Positions 34,299-44,954 of a DNA stretch of 64,000 nt are shown one piece after another. How positions within the stretch are numbered: position 1 is the first letter of the stretch; every line of letters starts with the position of its first letter. The DNA is from Haliclona indistincta (Eukaryota > Porifera > Demospongiae > Haplosclerida > Chalinidae): the NCBI GenBank assembly GCA_964017065.1, contig OZ024786.1, forward strand, positions 1,100,888 through 1,164,887. The letters are read 5' to 3'. Made by a program: the position numbers and the translations under genes. The notes below the pieces were generated by a model. It saw only the letters and a program-made list of their open reading frames with translations, ran no database searches and had not been told where the DNA came from.

Positions 34299-36448
34299 TT
34301 AACATTCTTTCTCAGTATTCTCAACAACTGATTTGCACAAGTTAGTTAGTGCGCATGCAATAGTGATAATTTTGTCAATTGTAGCAAGGTCCTTGCCTTC
34401 ATCTGATGGACATTTGATAAGTGTAATTTGAAGTCTTCCTTGTAAGATTTTATATTTCTTCTTTAGTTGGCCGATAACTCGTTCAACATGAATTCTCACA
34501 TTGGCAAGACGTCGTGTTTCTTCAACTTCTCTACCAGATAGTTGCTGTTTGCCTTTAGTAAAGGCAGGAATGCCCAGTCTAGCACCATTCACAGCCAGTT
34601 CATCGTGGATATTGAAGCCGCGATCGGCTAGGATCAAGTCACCATAAGAAATCATGTCAAGAAACCCAGACTTTTGAGTTATGATTTTATCAGAAGCTCG
34701 GCCGCCCCATGCCTTTGAAACAAAGAAAATTGACCCAGTTGGTGTAATTCCAATCAGAACTTTAATCGTATTGTGTTTTTTGTAGTTACTATAAGTGCCT
34801 GACCTTGGTTGAAACCCAACTGATCGCTCAAGAAATACTTCAAAGCAGTCAATGATACAGACTGTGTTTGAATAGTAACCCTTAAAGCATTCTAACAAGT
34901 TCTCTCGTAATGTTTGTCGATCAGGCCAGATGATTAATTGCCGAAGTTCACGATACATGAGATCCATCCAATTGTGGAGTATGGTCGACACATCAGGTTC
35001 TGTTATATTCAACCTGTAAGCAAGGTCTCTGTTGGCAAGACCTAGACGCAATTTGGACAATATTAAAAGAAACTGATTCGGCAAAGAACAACTTTGTGTG
35101 CACTCATTTTTAGCATAAGGAGCAAGAATTTCAAAAAGCGAATAGAAAAGTGCATATGACGGAAGGCCTGTGTAATAAAGGGTTCTTTTATTGTCATTAT
35201 GAAGCATAGAGGCCTGGAATACAAACTTTCGGAGTCTAGCATTTATTCTGATCAGATTCTGTACACAACCATTTAGCTTGAAGACTGTGCTCTGCAGACT
35301 GGCAATTTTTTGCTCCATGACATGTCTACCAGACTCCAAAATATGTTTATCATACTGCAGTTGAGCTACTTCATACTCACACTCTAGTAACTCATTCTGC
35401 AGATCACTAAAACTCAGCTGGTCACTCTCTTCTGTGACTTCATCATCAGCTCCAAGTCTATCTTCTTCGAATTCACTATCTAATTCTTCGTCATCAGCTC
35501 CAAGTCTATCTTCTTCGAATTCACTACTTAATTCTTCTACTGACATATTGACTTCATCCAGTACCTCAAAGTATTCTTGGTCATCATATTCCAGTGCTAT
35601 TACATCACCTTCACTATCCTCTTCCTCTACTACATCATTTTCCTCATTCACTTCTACTGCCGAACCATATTCCTCATCAGCTTCTTCTATTACCATACCA
35701 TTTTCCTCATCCATTGCTGAACTGTATTCCTCATCCACTCCTTCCTCTACCACACCATGGCCATTTTCTTCCTCTGCCATTTCTTCTTGTACCACACCAT
35801 TTTCTTCTGCCATTTCTTCTTGTACCTCACCATTTTCTTGTGCCATTTCTTCCACCACAACATTTTCTTCATCTGCCACTTCTTTCTCTACCACACCATT
35901 TTCCACATCAGCTAAATCTTCCTCAAGTTCATTCTCCACTGCTTCACTGCCTTCCACTTGACCTATTTCATGATCAGTTACCATTTCCGCACGGCTTTGC
36001 TCACTATTCGATCTGTCAGTATCTAGTATGTGTGTGTTCTTTCGAACTTTAGATGGAATGCCTTCTAAACAAGTATTCTTACGCTCGGATCTTGCGATAG
36101 CTCGTAAGTGTCTGCTTGATTCTTGATTGGTAGATCCTTTGGAGTTAAAAGAAAATACAGAAGGAGCGTAGTCAACACTTAGACGGTCTTTGGAGTATTT
36201 ACCTACATAGAAAACACATATTTCAATGTTACATCAAAAAAACCATACAATATTTGCTGTTCGTGAGACTTACCGCTGACAAAATGCCCGCTGCATATTC
36301 TGGAGTGCTTACTAGGAGTCCAGTCCTTTCGTTTTACTGCTCTGATCCAAGCCTGCCTTTGTCTTTTGTCCGCTGGGAACTTGTAAAACCGCTTTCCACA
36401 CTTTCCTTGGCGGTTGTTGCAGCCAACAGCACAGCAATACCATGGCAT
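34299..36448 (-). CDS. THAP-domain DDE transposase (ISL2EU/Harbinger-like, DDE_Tnp_4)
   Basis: Exon 1 (36448-36274) encodes a THAP zinc finger (MPWYCCAVGCNNRQGK, FYKFPADKRQRQAWIRAV, HSRICSGHF), a DNA-binding C2CH module. Exon 2 (36202-34299) follows in frame (GKYSKDRLSVDYAPSVF, the usual region after a THAP). It continues with a long Glu-rich, repeated acidic segment (ENGVVQEEMAEE), a coiled-coil stretch (FSDLQNELLECEYEVAQLQ) and the nuclease: LGLANRDLAYRLNITEPDVS (helix-turn-helix-like), IIDCFEVFLER (D), LILADRGFNI (D), VRIHVERVIGQLKKKYKI (E). About 690 residues, no stop or frameshift seen. It should bind the 43-bp ends and catalyse excision and insertion. Convergent with the YqaJ gene. Confidence 0.9.
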
Positions 36449-36959
36449 GGTGAACTAGCTAGCTCGACATAGGCCTCTTTTGAAATATTATGAAATTTTT
36501 TTCCTATAGAATTATTACGGCTATATATTAGCGCCCAAGTGGTCTATAGAGCGGTTGCATCTACGTCACAATTGAAGGTGTCAGTGGAAAAAGGGGATAA
36601 GTCACTAATTATTACTTTTGAGAAATCAAGGGTTAAAGTTCAGGTTATTTAACTGTTAATATCTCAGATTTTATGCGCTGAACACTAACCAAAATTTTTT
36701 CATACATAGTATCAAGTGTTCTTATTAAAACTGTATGTTTTTACTAAAATATTAAACTTATTTTAATGAGTGTATGACACAAATTTCACCAAGCATTCAT
36801 TCATCAACTTAGTCATCAGAATCTAGTGAAAACTACATGGTCTGCTAGTGAGTTGAAATATTCTCTGCATGCTGGTGAAAGGAATAGCACCATCTTGTGA
36901 AGGTCAGCTACTTGAGTGGTGGCCGTCAGGATACAATATCGACACGTTAAAGTCATTAA

Positions 36960-37547
36960 CCCTTTAATTACTAAATTATCTTGCTGAAATTTTAACCTCG
37001 TAAATGCTGACCACTTCTATCGTGAATATCTCGTGTGTCTTTTGTGCTACTGGTCTCAAGTTTGCGTCCTTTTACGCCAGCGAGTAGCCGCAATTGCCCA
37101 CCGTCAAGTCGGTCGATATGCACCTCCCACTTCGAAAGTGAAGCCGATAAAGTGCAGCGACCTCGTCAAATTTTGCTCAAAGTTAGTACTTTGGGGCTGG
37201 CTACTGAAAAGTACATACAAATAGACGTAGTTTTGGTGAGTTTAAAATGTAGCCCAGATCATAGGAATGCGCAAAAATGTGTTTTCCGAGCACCCGAAGC
37301 CATAAAATGTCCAGATTTTCTTGGCAGCCATTTTGTTTTTCCTAAAATGTTGTGAAATTTGCACCGAAGCCATAGAAACGCTGAAGCCAATACGTTTAGC
37401 GCAGGGGCGCACCGAAAACCAGTCAATTTTGGGCGGTTATTTGTATTCTTCAATTTGGCTTAATTTTGGGATATTTTAGCACTTTTTCATAAAGTTATGC
37501 TGTCTGAAGTATGTATGACGCCAAATTGCGTCATTGGGCTTAAAGGG
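36960..37547. mobile_element. TTAA-flanked MITE (piggyBac-type target)
   Basis: The ends CCCTTTAA (36960) and TTAAAGGG (ending 37547) are inverted, and TTAA lies on each side (36956-36959, 37548-37551). The 588-bp interior has no transposase. TTAA duplication is diagnostic of piggyBac-like mobilisation. Confidence 0.7.
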
Positions 37548-37551
37548 TTAA

Positions 37552-38162
37552 GTGGACCCTACTTATTTCGTCCTTTAAAAATACAAACTTTTTTGCCAAG
37601 GCTCATCTGCAATAAAAGACGACTTCATCCTGACTTTATTGAGTATTTCGAGGGTGCAGTAAGTCCTTGCCGTTGTCTTCTCTTTCACCAAATCTGCTAA
37701 TTGACAGAAATTATCAAAGATACGTTTCCTCTATGCCGTCCTTAAACGAGTAGCACAGCGATATTGACCGAGTGGCAAGAAACCATGAGTCACTCTTAGT
37801 GTCTTCGCACTTTAGGGCTCACTTTTGTAAGTTGTGTAAGCTTTTTCACTGCTCTTGTTATTGTTAACTTCCCTTCATTCCCTTGTCCACTGATCGATGT
37901 GTCAGAGTCTTTTACGCCCTCGTCGAGTAGCAGAACACGCATGACACGTGCTTGAAGTCGAGCCTCTCCATTTTGTTCTGATTTACAGACAAAAATATAC
38001 GGACTTCACGAAAATTTAATTATTAAAACCAGTTATTAAGTGACTCTCAAATAATTGCTAGCCAATTAAAATCCCAACTAGCTTTGCCACTGGAAACTTT
38101 GCGCGCAAACACTAGATAGGTATAGCTATGTTTTAAAATCAAAAACTCAATTTTGACAAAAA
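37552..38162. other. Intergenic inside the nest
   Basis: No gene recognised; AT-rich sequence between nested palindromes. Confidence 0.4.
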
Positions 38163-38587
38163 TGTGACTTATCCCCTTTTTCCACTGACCCCTTCAATTA
38201 TGACGTCACGTTACTTCCGCGTGGCAAAATACTGCCCTTCTCAATGAAAATGTACAGTGAATCTGGTACTTTGCGCGTGCACTGGAAGCGTACGCAAACA
38301 CGAGGAGCCGCGTTGAGGTTGCCAATGGACTGTTTGTAGTTATTATACTTGCTAGTGAACTCGAGAACACGCTGGCGCTTACTTTGAAAAATTTGTACAA
38401 ACTGCGTTTTGAGAGGTATTATGGCTCTCTACAGCTAGCAAGCATCTGTAGCTAGCCCATGGCGGCCATAAAATGGCCTCTCGAGTTTGCGTAAGCGTCC
38501 AGTGCACGCTCAAAGAGCCAGATTTACTGTACTTTTTTGCCTCGCGGAAGTAAAAACGTCATACGTGACGTCACATGCAACCGCTCT
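38163..38587. mobile_element. Palindromic element interrupting another palindrome
   Basis: 36548-36605 is the inverse of 38163-38209 plus 38566-38587, so the right arm of an older palindrome is split. The splitting segment (38210-38565) is itself palindromic (TTACTTCCGCG near 38211 and CGCGGAAGTAA near 38543, arms about 85 bp). TGACGTCAC occurs at both junctions (38201-38209, 38566-38574), a candidate 9-bp target duplication. Confidence 0.7.
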
Positions 38588-39211
38588 ATTTTCGAAAAAG
38601 CTCCGCTTTGCAACTCGGCGGCAAAGCAACTCGCTTTTGAAAATATCGACGTTTAACAGTCTTCTGGATAGTAGAAAAGACGATAGCAGCAGTCAGATTG
38701 TCGCTACAATGTTGTTTGCCGCAGTTATTACAGCTTGAAACAGCTTTTGCCAACCAATTAGAATAAACATGATCTGCAGTTGGCGTAACATTGAAATCTG
38801 AACGACGTGCGAGTTCGCGCCGGAGCTATGTATTGCAAAAGTTATCAACTATTAATTATAAGTCATCAGTAGCTGAAGTTTTTAGGCTGGGAAATGGCTA
38901 TTTGGCTGAGTTAAGAAAATTCACTGTACAAACAGCTCACAGAATGGTTCATCTTTCACTACAGCAAGTTTGCAAGATCAAATTCCTTGCATAACGTTGT
39001 ACGGCGCAGAAATGAACCAAAAATGTGTGTTTTGGGAGTCACTGAAGTTTTAGGCTTGCATTTGTGCATTTTTGCGAGTTAAGAACACAGATTTGTGCAA
39101 TGGATAGCCAGATACCTGAAATTTATACTTGCGCTGGAATTATAAACATAGCTTAAACCATGCGCGCACACGATCGTCGAGAAAGGGCAGTTCTGCAGTT
39201 CTTTGCCGCGT

Positions 39212-39513
39212 TAATGAGATTCATCTAGAGAAAGTAGTTTATCGATGACTCGTTTTCGCCCGCGCAGGGCCGCTCTTGTTGACCGGTGACAAGATGGCTG
39301 ATGATCGACAGCCCTAGTTTTGCTTCGTTCTCGATCAGTTGCAATTGTCTAACAAAATGATCGAATTTTTATCCGGTAAAACTGCAACTGATCGAGAACG
39401 AAGCAAAACTAGGGCTGTCGATCAGCAGCCATCTTGTCACCGGTCAACAAGAGCGGCCCTGCGCGGGCGGAAACGAGTCATCGATAAACTACTTTCTCTA
39501 GATGAATCTCATT
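39212..39513. mobile_element. Hairpin with arms of about 133 bp
   Basis: 39212-39344 is almost perfectly inverted at 39378-39513 (for example GACCGGTGACAAGATGGC and its complement). The loop is about 33 bp. No inverted flank or coding content. Confidence 0.9.
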
Positions 39514-39839
39514 GGTGGTTCAGAGCGAAGGAAACAGACGTTCAAGGCGCACCAATAGGAGTCCTTTTCAGTACCACAGACGCTACTGGGACCAGTAGAA
39601 ACTGTGCAAGAAGACACACAGTGAACTATGATCCAAGGTGACCTTCACGGAACGGAGCGGTTGTCATTAGCAACCCGTGATAATATTGATCGTGTTACAT
39701 TACAAGTAAATCGTGTTCTGTGCATAAACGTAATTCCGTGTGATGTCCTTTATTTCTGGTAATGCTAAGCTGGAAGCACTGTACAGAAGGTATAAATATT
39801 AAATAACTGCACATGCAGTTCAACTTATTCATTTTTGAA

Positions 39840-40255
39840 TGCATATGCACTTACAGATGCAGTCCAAGGCTCAGGCTGCTCATGTGCCAAAGATCATCTC
39901 TGGTCTTAACAGTGCAGCAGCTACACAGAGCTCACTATCTGTTGCAGTCCACACTCACACTCTAAGCTCATGTGCACTAGACAACTTTCTGCATGAGCAT
40001 TCACGTTGCAGGCATGCTATTATTGGTGATGGCAACTGCCTGTTTTGAAGTTTCTCTTTCATCTTGCAATTGGTGCATTAGGAACAGAAGAAAATCACCA
40101 ATCTGTACGAAGAGCATTCATTGATCGTGGATGTTATTGAGAAGAACCCCAGACCTTTCGTTACATTGTGCCACCCATCCACTGTAGTGAAACATGTTGA
40201 CAGAATGAAGAAAAACTACACTTGGGGAACGGATGTTGAGATCTGCTCAATTAAG
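39840..40255 (+). pseudogene. Decayed OTU-type cysteine protease fragment
   Basis: IIGDGNCLF at about 40020-40048 is the OTU catalytic D-G-N-C motif. It is followed by TGA where an Arg (CGA) is usual, then by a +1/-1 frame change that restores HLAIGALGTEENHQSVRRAF, then VIEKNPRPF and RMKKNYTWGTDVEI (the late OTU block). OTU domains cleave ubiquitin chains and are also carried by some transposons. With a stop and frameshifts this copy is dead; it lies next to a LINE 3' end. Confidence 0.75.
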
Positions 40256-40356
40256 TGTCTGCACTCCTGTATTACTTATTTGACTTATGTTTTACTTGTA
40301 TCATTAGCTCAGTTTGGCATTTTTTCTTGTTTTTAATATTTTCCAAAGGCAATTGT

Positions 40357-41640
40357 TTTAATTATTATTATTATTATTATTATTATTGAAAAACACACCA
40401 CATAAGGTGTACATGTAGATTTAAAATTAATGTTAATCAGTAGCAATTGTCCTTAGCATTAAGTCAATAGAAGAGCTTCCCTGACAAATGTTAACAGTGC
40501 TTGATGACAGCAGGAAATCTCTTAATACTATAGCACATCTCTCGTCATCAGTGGAATATTCTTTTAAATAAGTACGACCACAGAAAATATTGTGTCCAGA
40601 GAAAGTATAAGCCAAATCTTCGTTAAAGATCAGTTTGACCAAAGTGTTTGACTTGTTTTTTGCATTTTTGATAAATTTAAGCGATCTTGAAGAAACCAAG
40701 TTATAAATACTTTGGACTCTAGCACATCGATGCAGGATACCGATATGCGTTCTAGGAGGTAATCTCCAGATACGCCGCAGACAGTTGTTTAATACAACCT
40801 CTAAACTCCTTAGACCAGGAGAAGAAATATTCCAAAGTTCGCAACCATACAGAGCTAGACAATATGATGAAAACAGATATGTCATACATGTAGGAATCGG
40901 TCCGATATTTGGAAAAGTAGAAAATAAGCTATTAGCAGCCCTGGATAAATAACGAGATTTTAGCAGAATATCTTCATCGTCACAGAGATTATACTTTAGC
41001 TTGTTACCCAAGTGCACGACGGTATTAGAAAATTGGAGAGGCGAGTCACAGAAGAGGAAATTAGAATTAATATTGTCAAAATCAGATACACCCAAACGAA
41101 AATTAATAAGCTGAGTCTTGAGAGGATTGAAATGTAGACCAAGACAACTACCATGTGATTCACAAGTAGCAAGAACGGTGCGTAATGCAGAGGCAGAAGG
41201 TGCCAAAAGCACTATATCATCTGCGTATGCAAGGGCGCCTGCATAATGGCTATTCCAAAAACAACCAACTCCAGTAGACTCAAGCTTTAAAAGCAGCTCA
41301 TCTAGATAAATAGAAAACAATACAGGTGACAAAACACCTCCCTGGCGAACTCCATTGGATACTGAGAAAGGAGAAGAGAGAGCATTTCTCCACCTCACAG
41401 ATAAATTTTGCGTAGAGTACCAAGAACTTAGCAAACGAACCACAGGCAAGGGAAGACCACGTGACACAAGCAGATCAAATAAGATGTCATGTTTGACAAG
41501 ATCAAATGCCTTGGAAGCATCAAGAAAACATGCGAATACAGGAGATCCATTGTGGATGTATTTAGCAACTATCTGCTTAAGAACTCCAGTACAGAGAGCA
41601 GTTGAAGAACCATTTTTAAAACAAAATTCCAAATTTGGTT
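40357..41640 (-). pseudogene. Non-LTR retrotransposon reverse transcriptase, 5'-truncated
   Basis: The minus-strand ORF (41665-40433) encodes a reverse transcriptase from just before motif A: VFACFLDASKAFDLVKHDIL, SNGVRQGGVLSPVLFSIYLD, then YADDIVLLAP (catalytic YADD), SHGSCLGLHFNPLKTQL, and a thumb/C-terminal region. Endonuclease and the first RT motifs are missing. The 3' end is followed by an (AAT)n tail (plus-strand ATT run at 40357-40386), typical of several LINE clades. The frame is open for 400 codons, so truncation is probably recent. At the 5' edge the first residues are mirrored by a short inverted copy (41613-41660). Confidence 0.9.
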
Positions 41641-41712
41641 TTAAAAATGGTTCTTCAAATTCCAAATTTCAAATTCCAAATTTCACCAAATTCCAAATTT
41701 CAATAATCTTTT
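41608..41712. repeat. Short inverted repeat plus AAATTCC tandem repeats
   Basis: GAAGAACCATTTTTAAAAC at 41608 is inverted at about 41638-41657, and AAATTCCAAATTT repeats about five times after it. This marks the 5' truncation point of the LINE. Confidence 0.75.
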
Positions 41713-41922
41713 CCAAAGGCAAGTGTGACTCCAACTAGCGAAAGCTAATGCAAACGCCAACCAGTGAAAAACAGGACACACAAAAGGAACAAAGACAGAT
41801 TACCAAAGAAATGTAAACAGTAAAGTCAGTGGAAATAATTGCCGAGTGCCTTAGCGCGAGGCATGTAATCGCGGAGTACTGTGTCTAAATTGTATGTTTG
41901 TATATATAATTATATATATATT

Positions 41923-42869
41923 ATAATGTTCCGCGCTTTTTAGGAATTTGCGCTTTCTCAAGAAAGCGCGGCGCTTTCTAGGAATCCTTAGAAAGCGCGG
42001 GCTTTCTCGAGAAAGCGCTGCGCTTTCTCCAGAAAGCGCAGTCACAGAAAGCGCAACGAATACTGCGCTTTCTAAGGTTTAGCTCCTGTTGTTACACGGC
42101 TCTTGTCGCTCAAGAATCGCCACAAAATAGCTCTCTACTACTATAGGTGTTAGAATTTAAGTTGGGGTGAGTCTTTGGTCGAGTGTATTGGCCTGGCATG
42201 GCAGCAACTCGTGCTAGCGCTGGTGCTCTGACGATTTGAGCCTGAGCGAGCATGCACGCTTATACCTGTGCTGCTCTTTTGTACCTAAGACCGTAACATG
42301 CACGCCTGGGTATGCAATGCTACCTGGACTGCTATCTGTTTCTCATCATAGTGTGATACTCTGTCACAATGCACAGGAAGCTTAAGGCTGACAACATTTC
42401 TGCCATGCATCAGTGGACATGACTAGCTGGCACTCAGTATACAGTAGGCAAAGCTCCATGCAGAGCAAAACAACCCTAACACACTGAAATATGTGTCGTT
42501 GTTGCCTCTCTTCAGAAAGGTCACGGTGGACTGTGGGAGCTAGGTAATAGCAGTACTGAGCTAAAGTGGAACCGTGCATGCTCGCTCGGGCTCAAATCAT
42601 CAGAGCACCAGCGCTAACATGAGTTGCTGCCATGCTGGGCGATTACACTCGACCAAAGACTCACCCAACTTAAATTCTAACACCTATAGTAGTAGAGAGC
42701 TATTTTGTGGCGATTCTTGAGCGACAAGAGCCGTGTAACAACAGGAGCTAAACCTTAGAAAGCGCAGTATCCGTTGCGCTTTCTGGAGAAAGCGCAGCGC
42801 TTTCTCGAGAAAGCCCACGCTTTCTAAGGATTCCTAGAAAGCGCAAATTCCTAAAAAGCGCAGAACATA
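41923..42869. mobile_element. Foldback with self-complementary AGAAAGCGC arrays
   Basis: Arms of about 300-340 bp (41923-42260 and 42570-42869) are inverted copies. The outer 150 bp of each arm is made of GCGCTTTCTCGAGAAAGCGC-type units, which are themselves palindromes, so each arm can also fold on itself. The inner parts (TTGTCGCTCAAGAATCGCCA) are ordinary inverted sequence. No coding sequence. Confidence 0.92.
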
Positions 42870-42954
42870 TATACCATGGTGTGTGGGCGTCCCCATACAA
42901 GGCACAGGTGGTATATTTTTCATATTCCCCACCATGGTGCACACCTCAGTTAAC

Positions 42955-43076
42955 CCATTGAAGAGTGAATTTCTCATATACCTCCATGGTGGTATATATC
43001 GCATAATCACCATGGAGATTATGCGATATATACCACTTAATTGCGATATGGAGGTATATGAGAAATACACTCCTCA
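42955..43076. mobile_element. Very short TTAA-bounded hairpin
   Basis: CCCATTGAAGAGTG at the left is mirrored by CACTCCTCAAGGGG at the right, with TTAA outside both. ATTTCTCATATACCTCCAT is inverted inside. The flanks (ACCATGGTGCACACCTC and its near complement) extend the pairing, so an older palindrome may surround it. Confidence 0.6.
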
Positions 43077-43469
43077 AGGGGTTAAACAAGAGGTGTGCCC
43101 TGGTCACGTGACCAGGTTGCACGACGGCATCCTCGGAAAATTATTTGCCTTGCAACTAGCAGCACCCAGTTGCAGGGCAAAGATGCGCAGAAGTGGCTGA
43201 GATTTATAGTGTACAATCATCCTGACACTAGTGGGTATTAAATTGGCAAGCATGTGACAAACCCCACCCAAGTCATGTTGAATATTGCAAGAACAATTTG
43301 TAAAACTTGGCGATCGATCTTTCGCTCTAGAAGCACAAAGCTGTCCAAGTCTTTGCCACACACTCTACTCAGGTACGCGTACACACTTGGGGCCTCCTCT
43401 CTGCCCGTGACTCACCGCTAAATCGAGATCCACGCGAACGCGAGCAAGAAGCGACGCCCACACACTAAA

Positions 43470-43870
43470 GTATTAGGGAGACACGGTAGTGTCTCCCTAT
43501 GTAGGGATGAACGAGAAAACAAGATGGCGGCTACATACAATGTATTAGCGTTCAAGCGCTGATATTTCGCCTGGTGTTGAATTTTAGACGTCTTTAGACA
43601 CTTAGATCTGCTCTCTGGCGTTGCCCCATCTTACAGTAGCAAGGAGATTGCTCGAAATTGTTACTAAAGTGACGAACCTGTAAACGGTGAAAATCGAGTT
43701 TCGTCATCTTCGTTTTCTTCTTTCTTTCTTTCTTTCTTCTTTCTTCAACTCGCCTAGCGCCTTTACGCGAGCAGTGCCGAGACCAAAACATCCACGAACA
43801 GTCGTGAAATTCTCCTGGCATGTGCCTTTTGAGCTTTGTTTTTAGCGTAACGGCGATCTAAGTTCCGCGA
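43470..43870. mobile_element. Hairpin plus foldback-family-like segment
   Basis: TAGGGAGACAC and GTGTCTCCCTA (about 43472-43497) form a tight hairpin. It is followed by ATGTAGGGATGAACG and AAGATGGCGGCTAC, resembling the 2.1-3.1 kb foldback terminus. A (TTTC)n run lies at about 43718-43745. No gene. Confidence 0.5.
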
Positions 43871-44317
43871 TTTCTCGATCGTGATCCATTGTCAGCTTAG
43901 TGTTAGACGCCATTATTGTGATTGCGCAATACGCACGTGACCAATTAGCAATGGGTAGTGCGCGCACGTGACCAAGCAGCGCTGCGCCGTGTGGATGATT
44001 GGATCACTATCACGGAGAACACACATCCGGCATTTGTCTGGAGTCTTCGAAGAACGGTAAGCTCGTGTAGGATCGCCATTCTGCACTTGCCAGATAGTTA
44101 TAACCGCCGTGTAGATCTACAAGCAAGTGTGGGCGGGGCTCGTATGCACTGCATACATGCGTAGGCGACTAGGCAGACCTGATATATGATTTTAGCTACA
44201 AGTTTAAGAAAAGCCATCAACAACAGGAATACTAAACTAATGGTGGAAACAAAGACTTCTCCGTACATGCATGATATTGAACTGCACTTCACTAAAAAGA
44301 AAAAAGGACACAAACAA

Positions 44318-44705
44318 GAAATTAAAAAGATTTCTATCGAAATCAAAAGGATGTAGTGATGAAGAAATCTACCACTGGTTCACAATGTAAACCAACAAGG
44401 AACAAGCATAGAATGGTAACGCGATTGACTTGCTAACAGACCATAGATCCCTACATCTGTGGCTGTACATAAGATCAATATTTTGTCACAAGCTGAATTC
44501 TATTCAAAGTGTCAGTCAACAGTAAATAGCTTAACTAGCTATAGTCTGGCCACAGCAGCCACTGATGTAGGGATCTATGGTCTGTTAGCAAGTCAATCGT
44601 GTTACCATTCTATGCTTGTTCCTTGTTGGTTTACATTGTGAACCAGTGGTAGATTTCTTCATCACTACATCCTTTTGATTTCGATAGAAATCTTTTTAAT
44701 TTCTT
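44318..44705. mobile_element. Hairpin element with GATGTAGGGAT inner ends
   Basis: Arms 44318-44465 and 44555-44705 are inverted copies (CCAACAAGGAACAAGCATAG and complement). The inner ends read GATCCCTACATCTGTGG and CCACTGATGTAGGGATC, very like the inner ends of the 24.5-25.2 kb element. Confidence 0.88.
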
Positions 44706-44895
44706 TATAACATATGAACCATGGCTTGTCGGTGTGTATACCGAATATACCACCCTCGGTCTCGGTCATCGGAAGTTTGCAGCCTCGATAAACCCCTCGC
44801 TTCGCTCGGGGTTTATCTCGGCTGCAAACTTCCTCTGACCTCGACCTCGGGTGGTATATTCGGCATACACACCTCCAAGCCATAGTTTATATGTT
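44706..44895. mobile_element. Compact hairpin centred on CGCTTCGCTCGGGG
   Basis: GGTGTGTATACCGAATATAC near 44731 is mirrored near 44850-44875, and GATAAACCCC / GGGGTTTATC flank the centre. The whole segment is one hairpin with a minimal loop. Confidence 0.85.
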
Positions 44896-44954
44896 ACATA
44901 TTATGTATATAAACCATAATGATATTCATACCCCATACATTTTGATTTAGACAG

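Larger units (their letters stand above)
31971..36550. mobile_element. ISL2EU-type DNA transposon, apparently complete
   Basis: 43-bp terminal inverted repeats at 31971-32013 and 36508-36550 are a perfect match (TCTATAGACCACTTGGGCGC outward end). The element is 4.58 kb with two convergent genes: a SWIM-YqaJ-PHD protein (plus) and a THAP-DDE transposase (minus), separated by only 45 bp. A DDE transposase paired with a YqaJ nuclease is the hallmark of ISL2EU (IS4EU) elements. Perfect ends and open frames suggest recent activity. The exact boundary is ambiguous because the termini read TCTATAGA, with TA on both sides. Confidence 0.88.
31770..38832. mobile_element. Outer foldback enclosing a nest of transposons
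   Basis: About 195 bp at 31770-31965 (CATAGCTCCAGAGCGAACTC onwards) is inverted at 38640-38832. Between the arms lie an ISL2EU-type element, a TTAA-flanked MITE and further palindromes, indicating repeated insertion into one older foldback. Confidence 0.75.

Noticed and set aside
35434..36052. Ser-rich and Leu/His-rich plus-strand ORFs
   Set aside because: They are antisense shadows of the Glu-rich acidic region of the THAP transposase.
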